Assembly: GCA_015062085.1 (NCBI GenBank)
Contig: SUVI01000103.1
Location: 1 to 15,658, forward strand
Length of the DNA: 15,658 nucleotides
Origin: Planctomycetaceae bacterium
GTDB taxonomy: Bacteria > Planctomycetota > Planctomycetia > Pirellulales > Thermoguttaceae
Direction: 5' to 3'
A program made the translations under genes and the position numbers. A model generated the notes under the pieces. That model did no database searches. It saw only the letters and a program-made list of their open reading frames with translations, and had not been told where the DNA came from. Shown here in pieces: positions 1-8,589 of the stretch; the stretch's first letter is position 1; every line of letters starts with the position of its first letter.

Positions 1-867
1 CCACGAAACCTGCTTCGGCCGGCATGACGCGAGAAGAACGAACCCTTTTCCCTGCGCGCCCGTCGGGTCTTCCAGCGTCCTCGCATTTCCAAACGATTTC
101 GAACCCGCGATCGTAATTTCGTTTCGGCACGCGTCCACGATCATGAGTTTCTGCGCTGCCTGTGAGTTTTCCAGCTGACTGTAGACCCAATCACGAGAAA
201 CGAGTGAATCCGCGTTTTCCGCGTTCGCGTCACCCGGACAAAGGTACGCTTTCCCGTCGACCATCACCCCGTGACCGCTGAATGCGATGATCAGAAGATC
301 TTCCGGACTCATCATCTCGCAGAGCATTTCGACCTGATTCAGAATATTGTTCTTCGTCGGACGCAGATTAGAGGCCGACTCGTCCGTCATGAGCGTAATG
401 TTCTCACGCTGAAAACCGATCGCCTCGAACGTCTCGGCAAGGTACTTCATGTCGTTCATGCAGAATTTCAGAGATGAGATCGGCTTATTGTACTCGTTCA
501 CGCCGATCAAAAGCGCGTAACGATGCGCCTCCTCGCGCAACCCGTCCCGCTCCACGACCACGATCGCTTTTTCGCCGGCCTCGGGCTCCTCGACCACTTC
601 TTCGAACGCGTCATCGTCAATGGAACGGCTTGCAGCACGCTTCTCCGCAATGTACGTCTGGTCCGCCTCGGAGAGTTTTTCTACCTTCACGCGGTAGAGC
701 TTGCCGTTGGAACGGATGTGGATCTTTTCCTCTTCGGTATCCTTTTCCATCTCCCACACGCCAACGATCTCTTTTCCTGCCGATGTCGTCCACGTTCGAA
801 CCGCTTCCTCCGCCAGAACAAGAGCCGGAAGGAGGAACAAAATGAACAAAAGAATGATTTTTTTCAT
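1..867 (-). CDS. SHD1-domain caspase-family (C14) protease, 3'-truncated by window edge
   Basis: The frame is open from an ATG at 867 to base 1 without a stop, giving 289 residues of a longer protein. Residues 1-19 are a signal peptide (two Lys, then a Leu/Ile/Phe core, ending LVLA before EE), so the product is exported. Residues about 24-75 match the SHD1 (SLA1 homology 1) pattern: it starts RTWTTSAGK and ends with a KLSEADQTYI motif. Residues about 115-289 are a caspase p20 fold: RYALLIGVNEY opens the domain, the catalytic His is H199 in FSGHG, and the catalytic Cys is C247 in VDACRNE. Both dyad residues are present, so an active Cys protease cleaving after a basic or acidic residue is likely; the substrate is unknown. 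GAGG sits 7 nt before the ATG and supports this start. SHD1-caspase fusions are typical of planctomycetes. The C-terminus and any further domains lie outside the window. Confidence 0.88.
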   Translation of the reverse strand, partial: MKKIILLFILFLLPALVLAEEAVRTWTTSAGKEIVGVWEMEKDTEEEKIHIRSNGKLYRVKVEKLSEADQTYIAEKRAASRSIDDDAFEEVVEEPEAGEKAIVVVERDGLREEAHRYALLIGVNEYNKPISSLKFCMNDMKYLAETFEAIGFQRENITLMTDESASNLRPTKNNILNQVEMLCEMMSPEDLLIIAFSGHGVMVDGKAYLCPGDANAENADSLVSRDWVYSQLENSQAAQKLMIVDACRNEITIAGSKSFGNARTLEDPTGAQGKGFVLLASCRPKQVSW

Positions 868-934
868 GATCTTGCCTCAAATCCAATGGATAGCAAAAAG
901 TTTGATTCAAAAGTATGCAAAGATACAGATTTTG

Positions 935-962
935 ATTTTAGCATATTTTCAGTTAATTGCAA
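935..962 (-). promoter_or_regulatory. Candidate promoter of the caspase gene
   Basis: On the minus strand, TTGCAA (957-962) and TAAAAT (935-940) are separated by 16 bp, in an AT-rich gap about 68 bp upstream of the caspase start. It resembles a sigma-70 promoter, but the -35 box is only a partial match and nothing else confirms it. Confidence 0.35.
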
Positions 963-1014
963 GGGGGGGGAGAGCGGCAGAGATGGTATGGCTCCGTTCC
1001 CGTTTCATCACGTC

Positions 1015-1048
1015 AAAAAGGCGCCCTGCCGACGAGACAGAACGCCTT
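1015..1048 (-). terminator. Intrinsic terminator of the tyrosine-kinase gene
   Basis: Read on the minus strand, AAGGCG (1043-1048) pairs with CGCCTT (1018-1023). The stem continues inward through two T-G pairs and CTGTC/GGCAG to a 5-nt loop, about 16 bp in all. A run of five T (plus-strand A 1015-1019) follows at once. It lies 60 nt past the stop of the kinase gene and upstream of the caspase gene, so it separates the two transcripts. Confidence 0.8.
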
Positions 1049-1107
1049 AAGGAGAACGGGTCAGGTGCGGACCCGCTGCGTATGGATCGTGTTACGCCTA
1101 GAAAGGA

Positions 1108-3468
1108 TCAGCGCCGTCTTGCTTTCGACTTGCCTTTCGTCGAAACTTCGATCGAGTAGCTCGAATAGTACGGACGGTATTTTCCGAAGCTCACGCCGTT
1201 GAGTACCGTTCCGATGAGCGGAATGTCGACCATTCGGATACGCTCGCAGGCTTCGTAAACGAGCGGGATCCGGCTGACATCGCGCAGAACGGAGAGGATC
1301 ACGCCGTCGCACAGACGTCCCATCACCAGCACGTCGGCGTCGGTCAGGACCGGTCCGGAGTCCACGATGATGAAGTCGAACTGCTCGCGGAGCAGACGCA
1401 TCGGCTCTTCCATGTCCCCCTGCGCCAGTGCGATAATGGCGTCCGGGTGCGGCGTACCGGCCGGAATGATCCAGAGATTCTCAACGCGCGTCGTCGTGAT
1501 GACTTCGTCAAGCGAGACTTTCTTGCGCAGGTACTCGGCAAGACCCGGGTTCAGCGGACGGTCGAACATACGGTGGGACGACGGACGGCGAAGGTCGACG
1601 TCCACCAGGATGACGCGGCGTCCCGTACGGGCCAAACTTGCAGCGAGCTGGCTGGAAACCGTCGTTTTGCCCTCTTTTTCGAGCGAACTCGTCAGAAGGA
1701 CGGCCTTCATGTTGTCGGCTTCAGCACGGTGAAGGAGCGCGGTCCTGATATTGTCGATCGACTCCATCAAAAGCCCCTGAATGCTCTGATTCACGCGATT
1801 ACGGTGTACACCGCGGGAAATGAGCGGCAGGTCGCCCATGACGTGGATCCCCAACCCGTAGCTGAGTTCGTCGGAAGAGTTGACGCGTCGTCCGAGGAAG
1901 TCAAAACCGCTGACGGCGATGATCGTCCCAACGAAAGTCATGAGGCCCAGGAAAGCCATCGTCTGGTACTTAATGGCCTGATTGTTGTGACGCGGCGCTT
2001 CCGGCTCGGTGATCGTTTCGACACGCGGTCCAGCCTGCGCTTCGACCTTCCACTCGTCCAACTGCGTTCCCATTCGGTTATACATGGAATCCATGCGGTC
2101 CAGCTCGCTTCGGAGACTCTGAAGTTCCGTCGTCTCACCGGAAGTCTTTGCTTTCGCGAGTTCGGCCTGGTAGGATTTCTCGCAAGATTCGTATTCCGCC
2201 TGATAGACAGCCAGTTCGATCTTGAGCGATTCGATCGTCTCGGCGAGTTTCTCCGCACGGGACATCGGGACCTCCTCATTGTCGATCTTTGCCTGGACGA
2301 GTTTGGCGATCTCCGGAGTCAAACGCTTTGTCACAGCCGCGATCTGCGCGTTGCATTCTTCCAGCGCCTGCTCCAAACGCTTGATGTTCGGATGATTCGG
2401 ATCCATCGCGACAGAGCGTTCCCGTTCCAACAGCGCCTGAATGTTTTCGTACTGCATCCGCAGTTCCTTGATCGTTGGATTCTCATTCAGAGCCTGCACT
2501 GTAAGCGATCGGATGAGATTCGCACGCTGCTGGATCCTCAGATTTTCACGCTCTTCACGGGTCGCCCCCTGTTCTTCCGGCGCCATTGCTTCGAGAAAGG
2601 CAGAGCGTTTCTTGATCTCCATCGTCAGACCGTTGATGCGAGCGAGGTTCATGTCGCGCTGCTGACGCCAGTGCGCCAGGTTCTCCTGCGCAAAACGGTT
2701 CGAGTACATCGCGTTCTTCGAATCACTGACCCCAAGACGGTCTGCAAGGTTCTGGTACTGGATCTCCTTGCGCTGCTTCATTTTTCCGAGATGATTGTAG
2801 GCACGCTCCAGGTTGTTTCGCTTCTGCGTTTCCAAATCACGTTCGACCTGCACGATCTCTTTCATGTACGAGTCTCGAACGGCGGTGAGGATCTTGACCA
2901 GTTCGTCGCGGTCTTCCCCGCTGATGGAGATCTGGAGGATCTCCGAGCCGGTGTATCCGACGGTCAGGTGCGTCGCCAGCCAGTGTACTTTGTCCGGTTC
3001 GTCACGGAGACACTTGAGTTTCGAAATGCCGGGCATCTGCAAGGCCGGACCAAGCACGATGTTGCTTCGGATGAGCGTTGCCTGCGCGTTCCGGTCGTTC
3101 AGGTAGTGTTTTTCCGAGGGAAGTTTGAAAAGGATGTACTGACGGTCTTCCGCAAAACGGAGCATGACCTTCGCGTTGTATTCCACCGGAATGGCAAGGT
3201 ACGCGATGAGGATCACGACCGTAGTGAAAAAGAATCCAAGCACCATGCTCAGCACCCATCGTCGACGGAGAGCAAACACAAAGTCTGTCGGCCGGATCGA
3301 ACGATTGATGATGTCGGGCTGTTTTTTGTAGGTCTGAAGTTCACGAAATCCCCCCGCGCGGCGCGAAACGGCAAGTTCACGTCCCTGAGGATTCACTTCT
3401 GCGGGAAGCTGGTTGAAGTTTTGTTCCACTTTTGCACCTGTTTTGTCTGTGGTTGAATGATTCAACAA
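1108..3468 (-). CDS. Polysaccharide chain-length determinant / BY-type tyrosine autokinase (Wzc-like)
   Basis: This 786-residue protein has the Wzz-BY-kinase architecture. It has a cytoplasmic N-terminus, TM1 at about 71-93, an extracytoplasmic region about 95-500 rich in coiled coil (about 205-475), TM2 at about 503-521, and a cytoplasmic ATPase. The kinase has Walker A at 593-603 (K601 in EKEGKTT), Walker A' at 619-629 (ILVDVDLRRP) and Walker B at 699-706 (IIVDSGP). A C-terminal Tyr cluster (Y764, Y767, Y768, Y771) is the usual autophosphorylation tail. Family members control polymerisation and export of surface polysaccharide. An exosortase gene lies 249 bp upstream on the same strand. The start is uncertain: the longest frame begins with TTG at 3468 with no clear Shine-Dalgarno site, while a GTG at 3429 (residue 14) has an AGG 7 nt upstream. 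The first Met inside the frame (M75) falls within TM1 and is too late. The family assignment is solid; the polysaccharide is unknown. Confidence 0.88.
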   Translation of the reverse strand: MLNHSTTDKTGAKVEQNFNQLPAEVNPQGRELAVSRRAGGFRELQTYKKQPDIINRSIRPTDFVFALRRRWVLSMVLGFFFTTVVILIAYLAIPVEYNAKVMLRFAEDRQYILFKLPSEKHYLNDRNAQATLIRSNIVLGPALQMPGISKLKCLRDEPDKVHWLATHLTVGYTGSEILQISISGEDRDELVKILTAVRDSYMKEIVQVERDLETQKRNNLERAYNHLGKMKQRKEIQYQNLADRLGVSDSKNAMYSNRFAQENLAHWRQQRDMNLARINGLTMEIKKRSAFLEAMAPEEQGATREERENLRIQQRANLIRSLTVQALNENPTIKELRMQYENIQALLERERSVAMDPNHPNIKRLEQALEECNAQIAAVTKRLTPEIAKLVQAKIDNEEVPMSRAEKLAETIESLKIELAVYQAEYESCEKSYQAELAKAKTSGETTELQSLRSELDRMDSMYNRMGTQLDEWKVEAQAGPRVETITEPEAPRHNNQAIKYQTMAFLGLMTFVGTIIAVSGFDFLGRRVNSSDELSYGLGIHVMGDLPLISRGVHRNRVNQSIQGLLMESIDNIRTALLHRAEADNMKAVLLTSSLEKEGKTTVSSQLAASLARTGRRVILVDVDLRRPSSHRMFDRPLNPGLAEYLRKKVSLDEVITTTRVENLWIIPAGTPHPDAIIALAQGDMEEPMRLLREQFDFIIVDSGPVLTDADVLVMGRLCDGVILSVLRDVSRIPLVYEACERIRMVDIPLIGTVLNGVSFGKYRPYYSSYSIEVSTKGKSKARRR

Positions 3469-3717
3469 AAATTTTCTGTCGGAACACCGCCCCCGTTTTC
3501 CTGCACGGGAGCGAGCCGTTCTTTCCGGAAACTCCTTTCTAGAAACTCCGTCAGAACGGCGATCTGCTCATGCCAGCCGGATGAAACTGCGCATCATGCG
3601 GCCTTCATCTTCTGTACATTACGCAAATTTATTCAAAAAGGTTTTCTTTGAATGTTTTTTTATGTGTTTTGGAGCACCCCATTCCGGAAACTTGTCCGGT
3701 CCGGACGTTTTTCGTTC

Positions 3718-4668
3718 TTAGTCCTGGATCGTTTTTCTGTCCTTCCAGAACACTTCCTTCGGGTTCTCGATCATGTCCAGCTGTGTGGGTCCGTCGTCTT
3801 CCACAAAAATGTTGGAAAGGATCCACTGGAGAAGGACGAGGAATCCGATCGCCAGCGGGACCATGCAGAGTCCGGCACCGTCATGTACGAGTTTTTTCAG
3901 CGTCTCGCTTTCCGGGAACAAGAAGATGACCATTCCCGTAACGACGATACGCACGATGTTCGTCAAAAGCGCGATCGGGATCGCCATGAGCAGAATGATG
4001 ATGTTTTCCCACCACTCACGCTCGTTGATCAGGATCAGCGAGATGGAAAGGGCAAGGAAGATGGTCGTCATCTTCAAACCGCTGCACTGTTCCACGATAT
4101 TGATCTGACTTGTGCCGATACTGATGGTGATCCCGTCCTGAAAGACCGGAAAACCAACGACCTGAAGCACGAATGTACTCGCAGTGGTCGCGAAACGCTG
4201 CATCGGAACGAGCAGCTGCTGTGTTGCTGTATGCGGCAGCGGAAACATGAAAAGAAGCAGAAACGCGATCGGTCCCGCCCATCGGAGCATCGAAGTGCCG
4301 CCGACAAGAAGGATCAGGCCGACAAACGCAATGACGAACGTGTACATGTCCCCCGTCTCGAAGGAAGACATGAAAACACGAAGCAGCGATGCCGCGAGGA
4401 TGATCCCCGCCCCGGCAAGCTGTTCTTTTCCGGTACTAGGGCGCAGCGGCTGACGGCGCATGTACAAAATGACGGCCGCAAGGATCGGGATCAGATACCC
4501 GTGGGAGTAGAGCTCGTTCGAACTCCATTCTACCATCGCACTCTCGAACATATTCCAGTATGCGTAGACCAGCAGGAGAATAAAAGCTCCCGTGATCCCC
4601 CACAAAAACCATTCTTTCGTGCTCTTTTCGGCCGGTACATTTTCCTGTACGGATTCATTGTTGCTCAT
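3718..4668 (-). CDS. Exosortase/archaeosortase family transpeptidase
   Basis: This is a 316-residue polytopic membrane protein with about eight hydrophobic segments. The exosortase catalytic residues are all visible: Cys195 in EQCSGL, Arg240 in TNIVRI and His262 in VHDGAG. It also has the usual YSHGYL motif (54-59) and a Pro-containing FPLP loop (142-145). Exosortases recognise C-terminal sorting tails (PEP-CTERM type) and cleave them at the membrane, usually in bacteria that make exopolysaccharide. No target protein with such a tail is in the window. The ATG at 4668 is supported by AGGA 7 nt upstream. No EpsI-type extra domain is fused, as the C-terminus ends soon after the last membrane segment. 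The Wzc-like gene follows on the same strand and probably belongs to the same system, although the 249-bp gap may hold its own promoter. Confidence 0.9.
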   Translation of the reverse strand: MSNNESVQENVPAEKSTKEWFLWGITGAFILLLVYAYWNMFESAMVEWSSNELYSHGYLIPILAAVILYMRRQPLRPSTGKEQLAGAGIILAASLLRVFMSSFETGDMYTFVIAFVGLILLVGGTSMLRWAGPIAFLLLFMFPLPHTATQQLLVPMQRFATTASTFVLQVVGFPVFQDGITISIGTSQINIVEQCSGLKMTTIFLALSISLILINEREWWENIIILLMAIPIALLTNIVRIVVTGMVIFLFPESETLKKLVHDGAGLCMVPLAIGFLVLLQWILSNIFVEDDGPTQLDMIENPKEVFWKDRKTIQD

Positions 4669-4778
4669 GGGAAATTCCTGACTTCATGATTTTCCAAAAA
4701 ATGCGGATCCCCGCGGCTCTTTTTCGGTTCTTTTCTTCCTGAAAATCCGCGAAAAAACGGGAATACGGATGCACACAC

Positions 4779-4809
4779 ATTCTATCATCACTTTTTATCG
4801 TGCAGTCAA
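4779..4809 (-). promoter_or_regulatory. Weak candidate promoter of the exosortase gene
   Basis: On the minus strand, TTGACT (4804-4809) is followed by TAGAAT (4779-4784), about 110 bp before the exosortase start. The boxes are good, but the 19-bp spacer is longer than the usual 16-18 bp, so this is tentative. Confidence 0.3.
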
Positions 4810-4941
4810 ATACAATTCTTTTGATTTATTCGGACCACGCCTTCAAGTCTGCGCAACAAGAAAACCCAACCTAAATTACCTATTTACACACACTGTTTTT
4901 CAAATTATTTTCAGGGGGTGGGTAGGCGATTTTTTTAAAAA

Positions 4942-4950
4942 TGGTATAAT
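4942..4950 (+). promoter_or_regulatory. Extended -10 promoter of tsaE
   Basis: TGGTATAAT is a perfect extended -10 element (TGn-TATAAT), 41 bp before the tsaE start. No -35 consensus is visible at the expected distance, which is common for extended -10 promoters. Confidence 0.6.
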
Positions 4951-4990
4951 AGGTTAAAATCGAGTCATTTTCAACATTTAAAGGGGAGAA

Positions 4991-5518
4991 ATGTCCATGG
5001 ATCTTCTTGATCTGCGTCCAGCACTGCACGCCCTTTTGACGGGCCGTTGGAATGAAGAAATGCAGGGAGTGTGCCTAGAGTGCGACGTCCATTCGCTTGA
5101 AGAGACCGACGCGCTGGGAAAAATCGTTGAAAGCGTACTGGAAAACGGCACGGTCATCTCGCTGCTCGGTACGCTTGGAGCGGGAAAGACCCGTTTCGTT
5201 CAGGCAGTTGCAGCATCTGCCGGCGTTCCGGAAGAAGACGTCACGAGTCCAACCTTCGTACTCATTCAGGAGTACACCGCCGGCACGCGTCCGATCTTTC
5301 ACTTTGACGCCTATCGGCTGAAAGATGACGATGAATTTCTCGAACTTGGACCGGAAGAGTACTTTGACGGAGGCGGACTTACCTTCATCGAGTGGGCGGA
5401 CAGGATCGAAACCTGCCTTCCGCGCGACTACGCCGAGATACGCATTTCGCAGACAGGTCCTGAAAGCCGGCACTTTGAATTCCGAAGGATCTGCCGCAGC
5501 CGCAAAAAAATAAACTGA
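4991..5518 (+). CDS. tsaE: tRNA t6A biosynthesis ATPase TsaE
   Basis: TsaE is the ATPase that works with TsaB and TsaD to make N6-threonylcarbamoyladenosine at position 37 of ANN-decoding tRNAs. The 175-residue protein has a P-loop GTLGAGKT (60-67), the SPTF motif (86-89), HFDAYRL (104-110) and EWAD (134-137), in the family order. Its N-terminus is about 30 residues longer than that of many TsaE proteins. Two in-frame ATGs compete: 4991 and 4997. The purine-rich AAGGGGAG at 4981-4988 is spaced better for the second (8 nt from GGAG) than for the first. An extended -10 promoter lies just upstream. mutS follows on the same strand after 131 bp. An imperfect hairpin with a T run near 5551-5579 is too weak to call a terminator, so the two genes may be cotranscribed. 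Confidence 0.93.
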   Translation: MSMDLLDLRPALHALLTGRWNEEMQGVCLECDVHSLEETDALGKIVESVLENGTVISLLGTLGAGKTRFVQAVAASAGVPEEDVTSPTFVLIQEYTAGTRPIFHFDAYRLKDDDEFLELGPEEYFDGGGLTFIEWADRIETCLPRDYAEIRISQTGPESRHFEFRRICRSRKKIN

Positions 5519-5649
5519 CGGGTCAAAACAAACGACACCCGAAAACTGGGCGAAAAGCGTCCTGTCACTTTCGTTTTTTGAACGTCCGTTCATTTTCAGG
5601 ATCCAGAGTCCAAGATCCACGCTCCCTTTTCCTCATTCGAAACGAACCC

Positions 5650-8517
5650 ATGCCTAACACAGAAGAAAACACGAATGTCAAAATGACCCCCATGATGAAG
5701 CAGTATTTCGAGGCCAAAAAAGCCTGTCCGGATGCGCTTCTTCTTTTTCGAATGGGCGATTTCTACGAAATGTTCCACACGGACGCACGTCTTGGAGCGC
5801 GGGTACTGAATCTCGCACTGACAAGCCGGGAAAAAGGCGAAAACGCGATGCCAATGGCTGGTTTTCCGCATCATCAGCTGGAAGCGTACGTCGGAAAGCT
5901 GATCGAAAACGGATACCGCGTCGCAGTGTGTGATCAAATGGAGGATCCGAAACAGGCGAAGGGGATCGTGAAGCGCGAAGTAACTCGTGTCGTGACGCCG
6001 GGGACTCTGACGGAAGATTTTCTCCTGGATCCCAAGGAGAGCAATTACCTTGCCTCCGCGGTCATCGATGAAGCATGCGTCGGTCTTTCGTGGGTGGATC
6101 TGTCGACCGGAAGGTTCTTTGCTGCAGGATTTCCGCGGACCCGGCTCTACGATCAGCTGGCGCGGATCATGCCGTCCGAATGCCTGATCTGCGAAAAAGA
6201 AAAACTGCCGGATTGGGTCATGAACAAAATGATGGTCACACGGCGCCCGGATTGGGCCTCGGGACTGAATTTCACGCTAAAAAAGCTGACGGACCATTTC
6301 CGCGTCATGAATCTGAACGGTTTCGGTTTCGATCTCCAGGTCCCGGAAGACAAACAGGCGATCCGTGCCGCGGGCATGATCTTGGACTACCTGAGCGAAA
6401 CGCAGAAAGCATCGCTCGAACACATCGACTCGCTCCGTTCTTACCGTACCGGAGAAACGCTGGAGATCGACGAATCGAGCCGGCGGAGTCTTGAGATCTC
6501 CCGAACGATGCGGGAAGGCAAACGAGACGGATCGCTTCTCGCGGCGCTCGACTGTGCGGTGACGTCGATGGGGTCGCGTATGCTTGCTGACTGGGTCGCC
6601 AATCCGCTGACGAGCAAAAAACTGATCGAACTTCGGCAAAATGCAGTCGCAGAGCTCATGCAGGATCCGAATGTCTGTCAGGAACTCCGTAAAAATCTTC
6701 GCGGGATCTACGACCTAGAGCGTCTCTTGACTCGCGTGGCGACCAGACGTGCCAATCCGCGCGACCTTTACGCCATAGGTCAGACCCTCACCATGCTCCC
6801 TGAGATCCGAAAGCTGATCCAGAAAATGAAAAGTCCGCTGATCGTCAGGATCAACGGTGAGATCGATTTCTGTCCAGAGCTGACAAAGATGATCTCAGCA
6901 GCGATCATTGACGATCCGCCGCTCCAGATCACTGAAGGCGGCGTCATCCGGCCCGGATATTCGGAACAGCTGGACGAACTGCGAAACGCAGCACACGGAG
7001 GCCGGGAGTGGATCACGAATTACCAGGCGAAGATCCAGGCGGAGACCGGGATCCAGAATCTGAAGGTCGGATACAACAAAGTGTTCGGTTTCTATCTGGA
7101 AGTGAACCGATCTCAGGAGGAAAAGATCCCCGAAAACTTCATTCGGAAACAGACCGTCAAAAATGCAGAGCGCTTCATCACTCCGGAATTAAAAGAGCAC
7201 GAGGAATTCGTCCTTTCCGCAGATGAACGGCAAAAAGAACTGGAGTACCAGCTTTTCTCGGAACTTCGGGAACTCACCCTCCAGTACCGTCAGCGCATGA
7301 GCGTGACCGCCGGAGTTCTCGCGGAACTGGACGTTCTGCTCGCATTTGCAGAAACTGCGAGGCAGCGAAACTACTGCCGGCCGGAGATCACGGAAGAAAA
7401 CGAGCTGGAGATCCTCGACGGACGCCATCCTGTGCTCGACATGGTGACGCCGGACGGAGATTTTGTGCCAAACGACGTCGTGTGCGATGAACTGCGGGGC
7501 AAGATCCTCCTGATCACGGGGCCGAATATGTCCGGAAAAAGCACGTATATTCGGCAGGTCGCTCTTCTGACGCTCATGGCGCAGATCGGGAGTTTCATTC
7601 CGGCACGCGAAGCAAAGATCGGCATCGTGGACCGGATCTTTACGCGGGTCGGTGCGAGCGATGAACTGGCGCGCGGTCAGAGTACCTTTATGGTCGAAAT
7701 GACCGAGACGGCCAGGATCCTGAACATGGCGACGGAAAAGAGTCTCGTGATCCTGGACGAGATCGGACGCGGAACGAGCACCTACGACGGCATCTCCCTG
7801 GCCTGGGCCATCATCGAGTATCTGCACGAGAAGATCCGATGCCGGACTCTTTTTGCGACACACTATCACGAACTGACGGACCTTTCCAAAACGTTCCGGA
7901 ACATCCGAAATCTAAACGTTGCCGTCCGTGAATGGAACGACGAAGTAGTCTTTCTTCACAAAATCATCGAGGGGGCTGCTGACCGAAGTTACGGGATCCA
8001 CGTCGCGCGTCTTGCCGGAGTGCCGTCCGAAGTCCTTGAACGCGCCTCGCAGCTGCTGCTTCAAATGGAAGAACGCCAGGCCGAACTGCTCGCGAACGAA
8101 AAAAGACTAACGGAAGGCTCCGATGATGAACTTCCACAAAACTCAGAACTCCCACAAAACTCAGAACTTCCACAAAACTCAGAACTTCCACAAAACTCAG
8201 AACTTCCACAAAACTCAGAACTTCCACAAAACTCAGAACTCCCACAAAACTCAGAACTCCCGAAAAACTTCGAGCAAAAGCGAACGGATGCTTCAGAAAA
8301 AGAAGATGCCGTCCGCCCCCGTGCGCCTCTGCGTACTTTGGATCCCCAAAAAGTCCGTCCCAAAGTTCCGTGCAACATTCAGTACCTCATGTTTGACCCC
8401 AAAGACCCGCCGATCATCGAAGAACTGAAGTCGCTGAACCTCAATACGATGACGCCGATCGAAGCATTCCAGACACTGCTGAGATGGCGAGAGTCCGTCC
8501 AGCAGGATCCGCGGTAA
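5650..8517 (+). CDS. mutS: DNA mismatch repair protein MutS
   Basis: MutS recognises mismatches and, as an ATPase clamp, recruits MutL. The protein has 955 residues from the ATG at 5650. The mismatch-reading F-x-E is F38-Y39-E40 in GDFYEMF. The connector, lever and clamp domains follow. The ATPase has Walker A GPNMSGKST (624-632, K630) and Walker B LVILDEIGRGTST (699-711, D703-E704), then ATHYHEL. It ends with the usual C-terminal helical segment (TPIEAFQTLL). The odd part is residues 827-874, where the linker between ATPase and C-terminal domain carries eight ELPQNS-like repeats from an 18-bp minisatellite, making the protein longer than a typical MutS of about 850-880 residues. The start is uncertain because no Shine-Dalgarno site is visible. 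The frame extends back to a TTG at 5578, but those residues do not look like MutS; an ATG at 5684 (MTPMMKQYF) also begins where many MutS proteins do. No mutL is nearby. Confidence 0.95.
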   Translation: MPNTEENTNVKMTPMMKQYFEAKKACPDALLLFRMGDFYEMFHTDARLGARVLNLALTSREKGENAMPMAGFPHHQLEAYVGKLIENGYRVAVCDQMEDPKQAKGIVKREVTRVVTPGTLTEDFLLDPKESNYLASAVIDEACVGLSWVDLSTGRFFAAGFPRTRLYDQLARIMPSECLICEKEKLPDWVMNKMMVTRRPDWASGLNFTLKKLTDHFRVMNLNGFGFDLQVPEDKQAIRAAGMILDYLSETQKASLEHIDSLRSYRTGETLEIDESSRRSLEISRTMREGKRDGSLLAALDCAVTSMGSRMLADWVANPLTSKKLIELRQNAVAELMQDPNVCQELRKNLRGIYDLERLLTRVATRRANPRDLYAIGQTLTMLPEIRKLIQKMKSPLIVRINGEIDFCPELTKMISAAIIDDPPLQITEGGVIRPGYSEQLDELRNAAHGGREWITNYQAKIQAETGIQNLKVGYNKVFGFYLEVNRSQEEKIPENFIRKQTVKNAERFITPELKEHEEFVLSADERQKELEYQLFSELRELTLQYRQRMSVTAGVLAELDVLLAFAETARQRNYCRPEITEENELEILDGRHPVLDMVTPDGDFVPNDVVCDELRGKILLITGPNMSGKSTYIRQVALLTLMAQIGSFIPAREAKIGIVDRIFTRVGASDELARGQSTFMVEMTETARILNMATEKSLVILDEIGRGTSTYDGISLAWAIIEYLHEKIRCRTLFATHYHELTDLSKTFRNIRNLNVAVREWNDEVVFLHKIIEGAADRSYGIHVARLAGVPSEVLERASQLLLQMEERQAELLANEKRLTEGSDDELPQNSELPQNSELPQNSELPQNSELPQNSELPQNSELPQNSELPKNFEQKRTDASEKEDAVRPRAPLRTLDPQKVRPKVPCNIQYLMFDPKDPPIIEELKSLNLNTMTPIEAFQTLLRWRESVQQDPR
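8128..8271 (+). repeat. 18-bp tandem repeat (8 units) inside mutS
   Basis: There are eight head-to-tail copies of an 18-bp unit of the form GAACTTCCACAAAACTCA, starting at 8128, 8146, 8164, 8182, 8200, 8218, 8236 and 8254. The first seven encode ELPQNS exactly; units 2 and 7 differ only by a silent T-to-C change (CTT/CTC). The eighth is degenerate (ELPKNF). The unit is a multiple of three, so copy-number change would keep the frame. The near-identity of the copies suggests recent expansion. Confidence 0.97.
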
Positions 8518-8541
8518 ATGTCAAACATGGAAACAAAAATG

Positions 8542-8589
8542 AAAAAAGCGGCTGCATCAAAGAAAAACGCAGCCGCAAAATGGCTTTTT
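8542..8589. terminator. Hairpin terminator after mutS, possibly bidirectional
   Basis: GCGGCTGC (8548-8555) pairs perfectly with GCAGCCGC (8569-8576) across a 13-nt loop. In the plus direction a TTTTT run comes 8 nt after the stem (8585-8589) and can pair with the A tract at 8542-8547. In the minus direction six T follow the stem immediately, so the structure is actually a better terminator for minus-strand transcription. Confidence 0.6.

Larger units (their letters stand above)
4669..4990. other. Divergent intergenic region between exosortase and tsaE
   Basis: This 322-bp AT-rich spacer lies between divergent genes. It holds the candidate promoters described separately for each direction. 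No RNA gene, repeat or credible small ORF was seen. Confidence 0.6.

Noticed and set aside
1447..3456. Long plus-strand open frame (669 codons) opposite the tyrosine-kinase gene
   Set aside because: It is antisense to a gene with clear domains, has no recognisable motif, and reads as His/Arg/Leu-rich sequence expected from the codon bias of the real strand.
3652..4689. Plus-strand open frame (345 codons) opposite the exosortase
   Set aside because: Highly charged, no motif, and antisense to a gene with all exosortase catalytic residues.
5551..5579. Possible terminator between tsaE and mutS
   Set aside because: Only a short A/T-rich stem with a bulge precedes the T run; too weak to claim that the two genes are separately transcribed.
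8128..8271. CRISPR array in the mutS repeats
   Set aside because: Units are directly adjacent with no spacers, and they encode part of the protein in frame.
8123..8428. Overlapping frame with HKTQNF repeats within mutS
   Set aside because: The 18-bp array is open in more than one frame; only the ELPQNS frame is continuous with the MutS domains on both sides.
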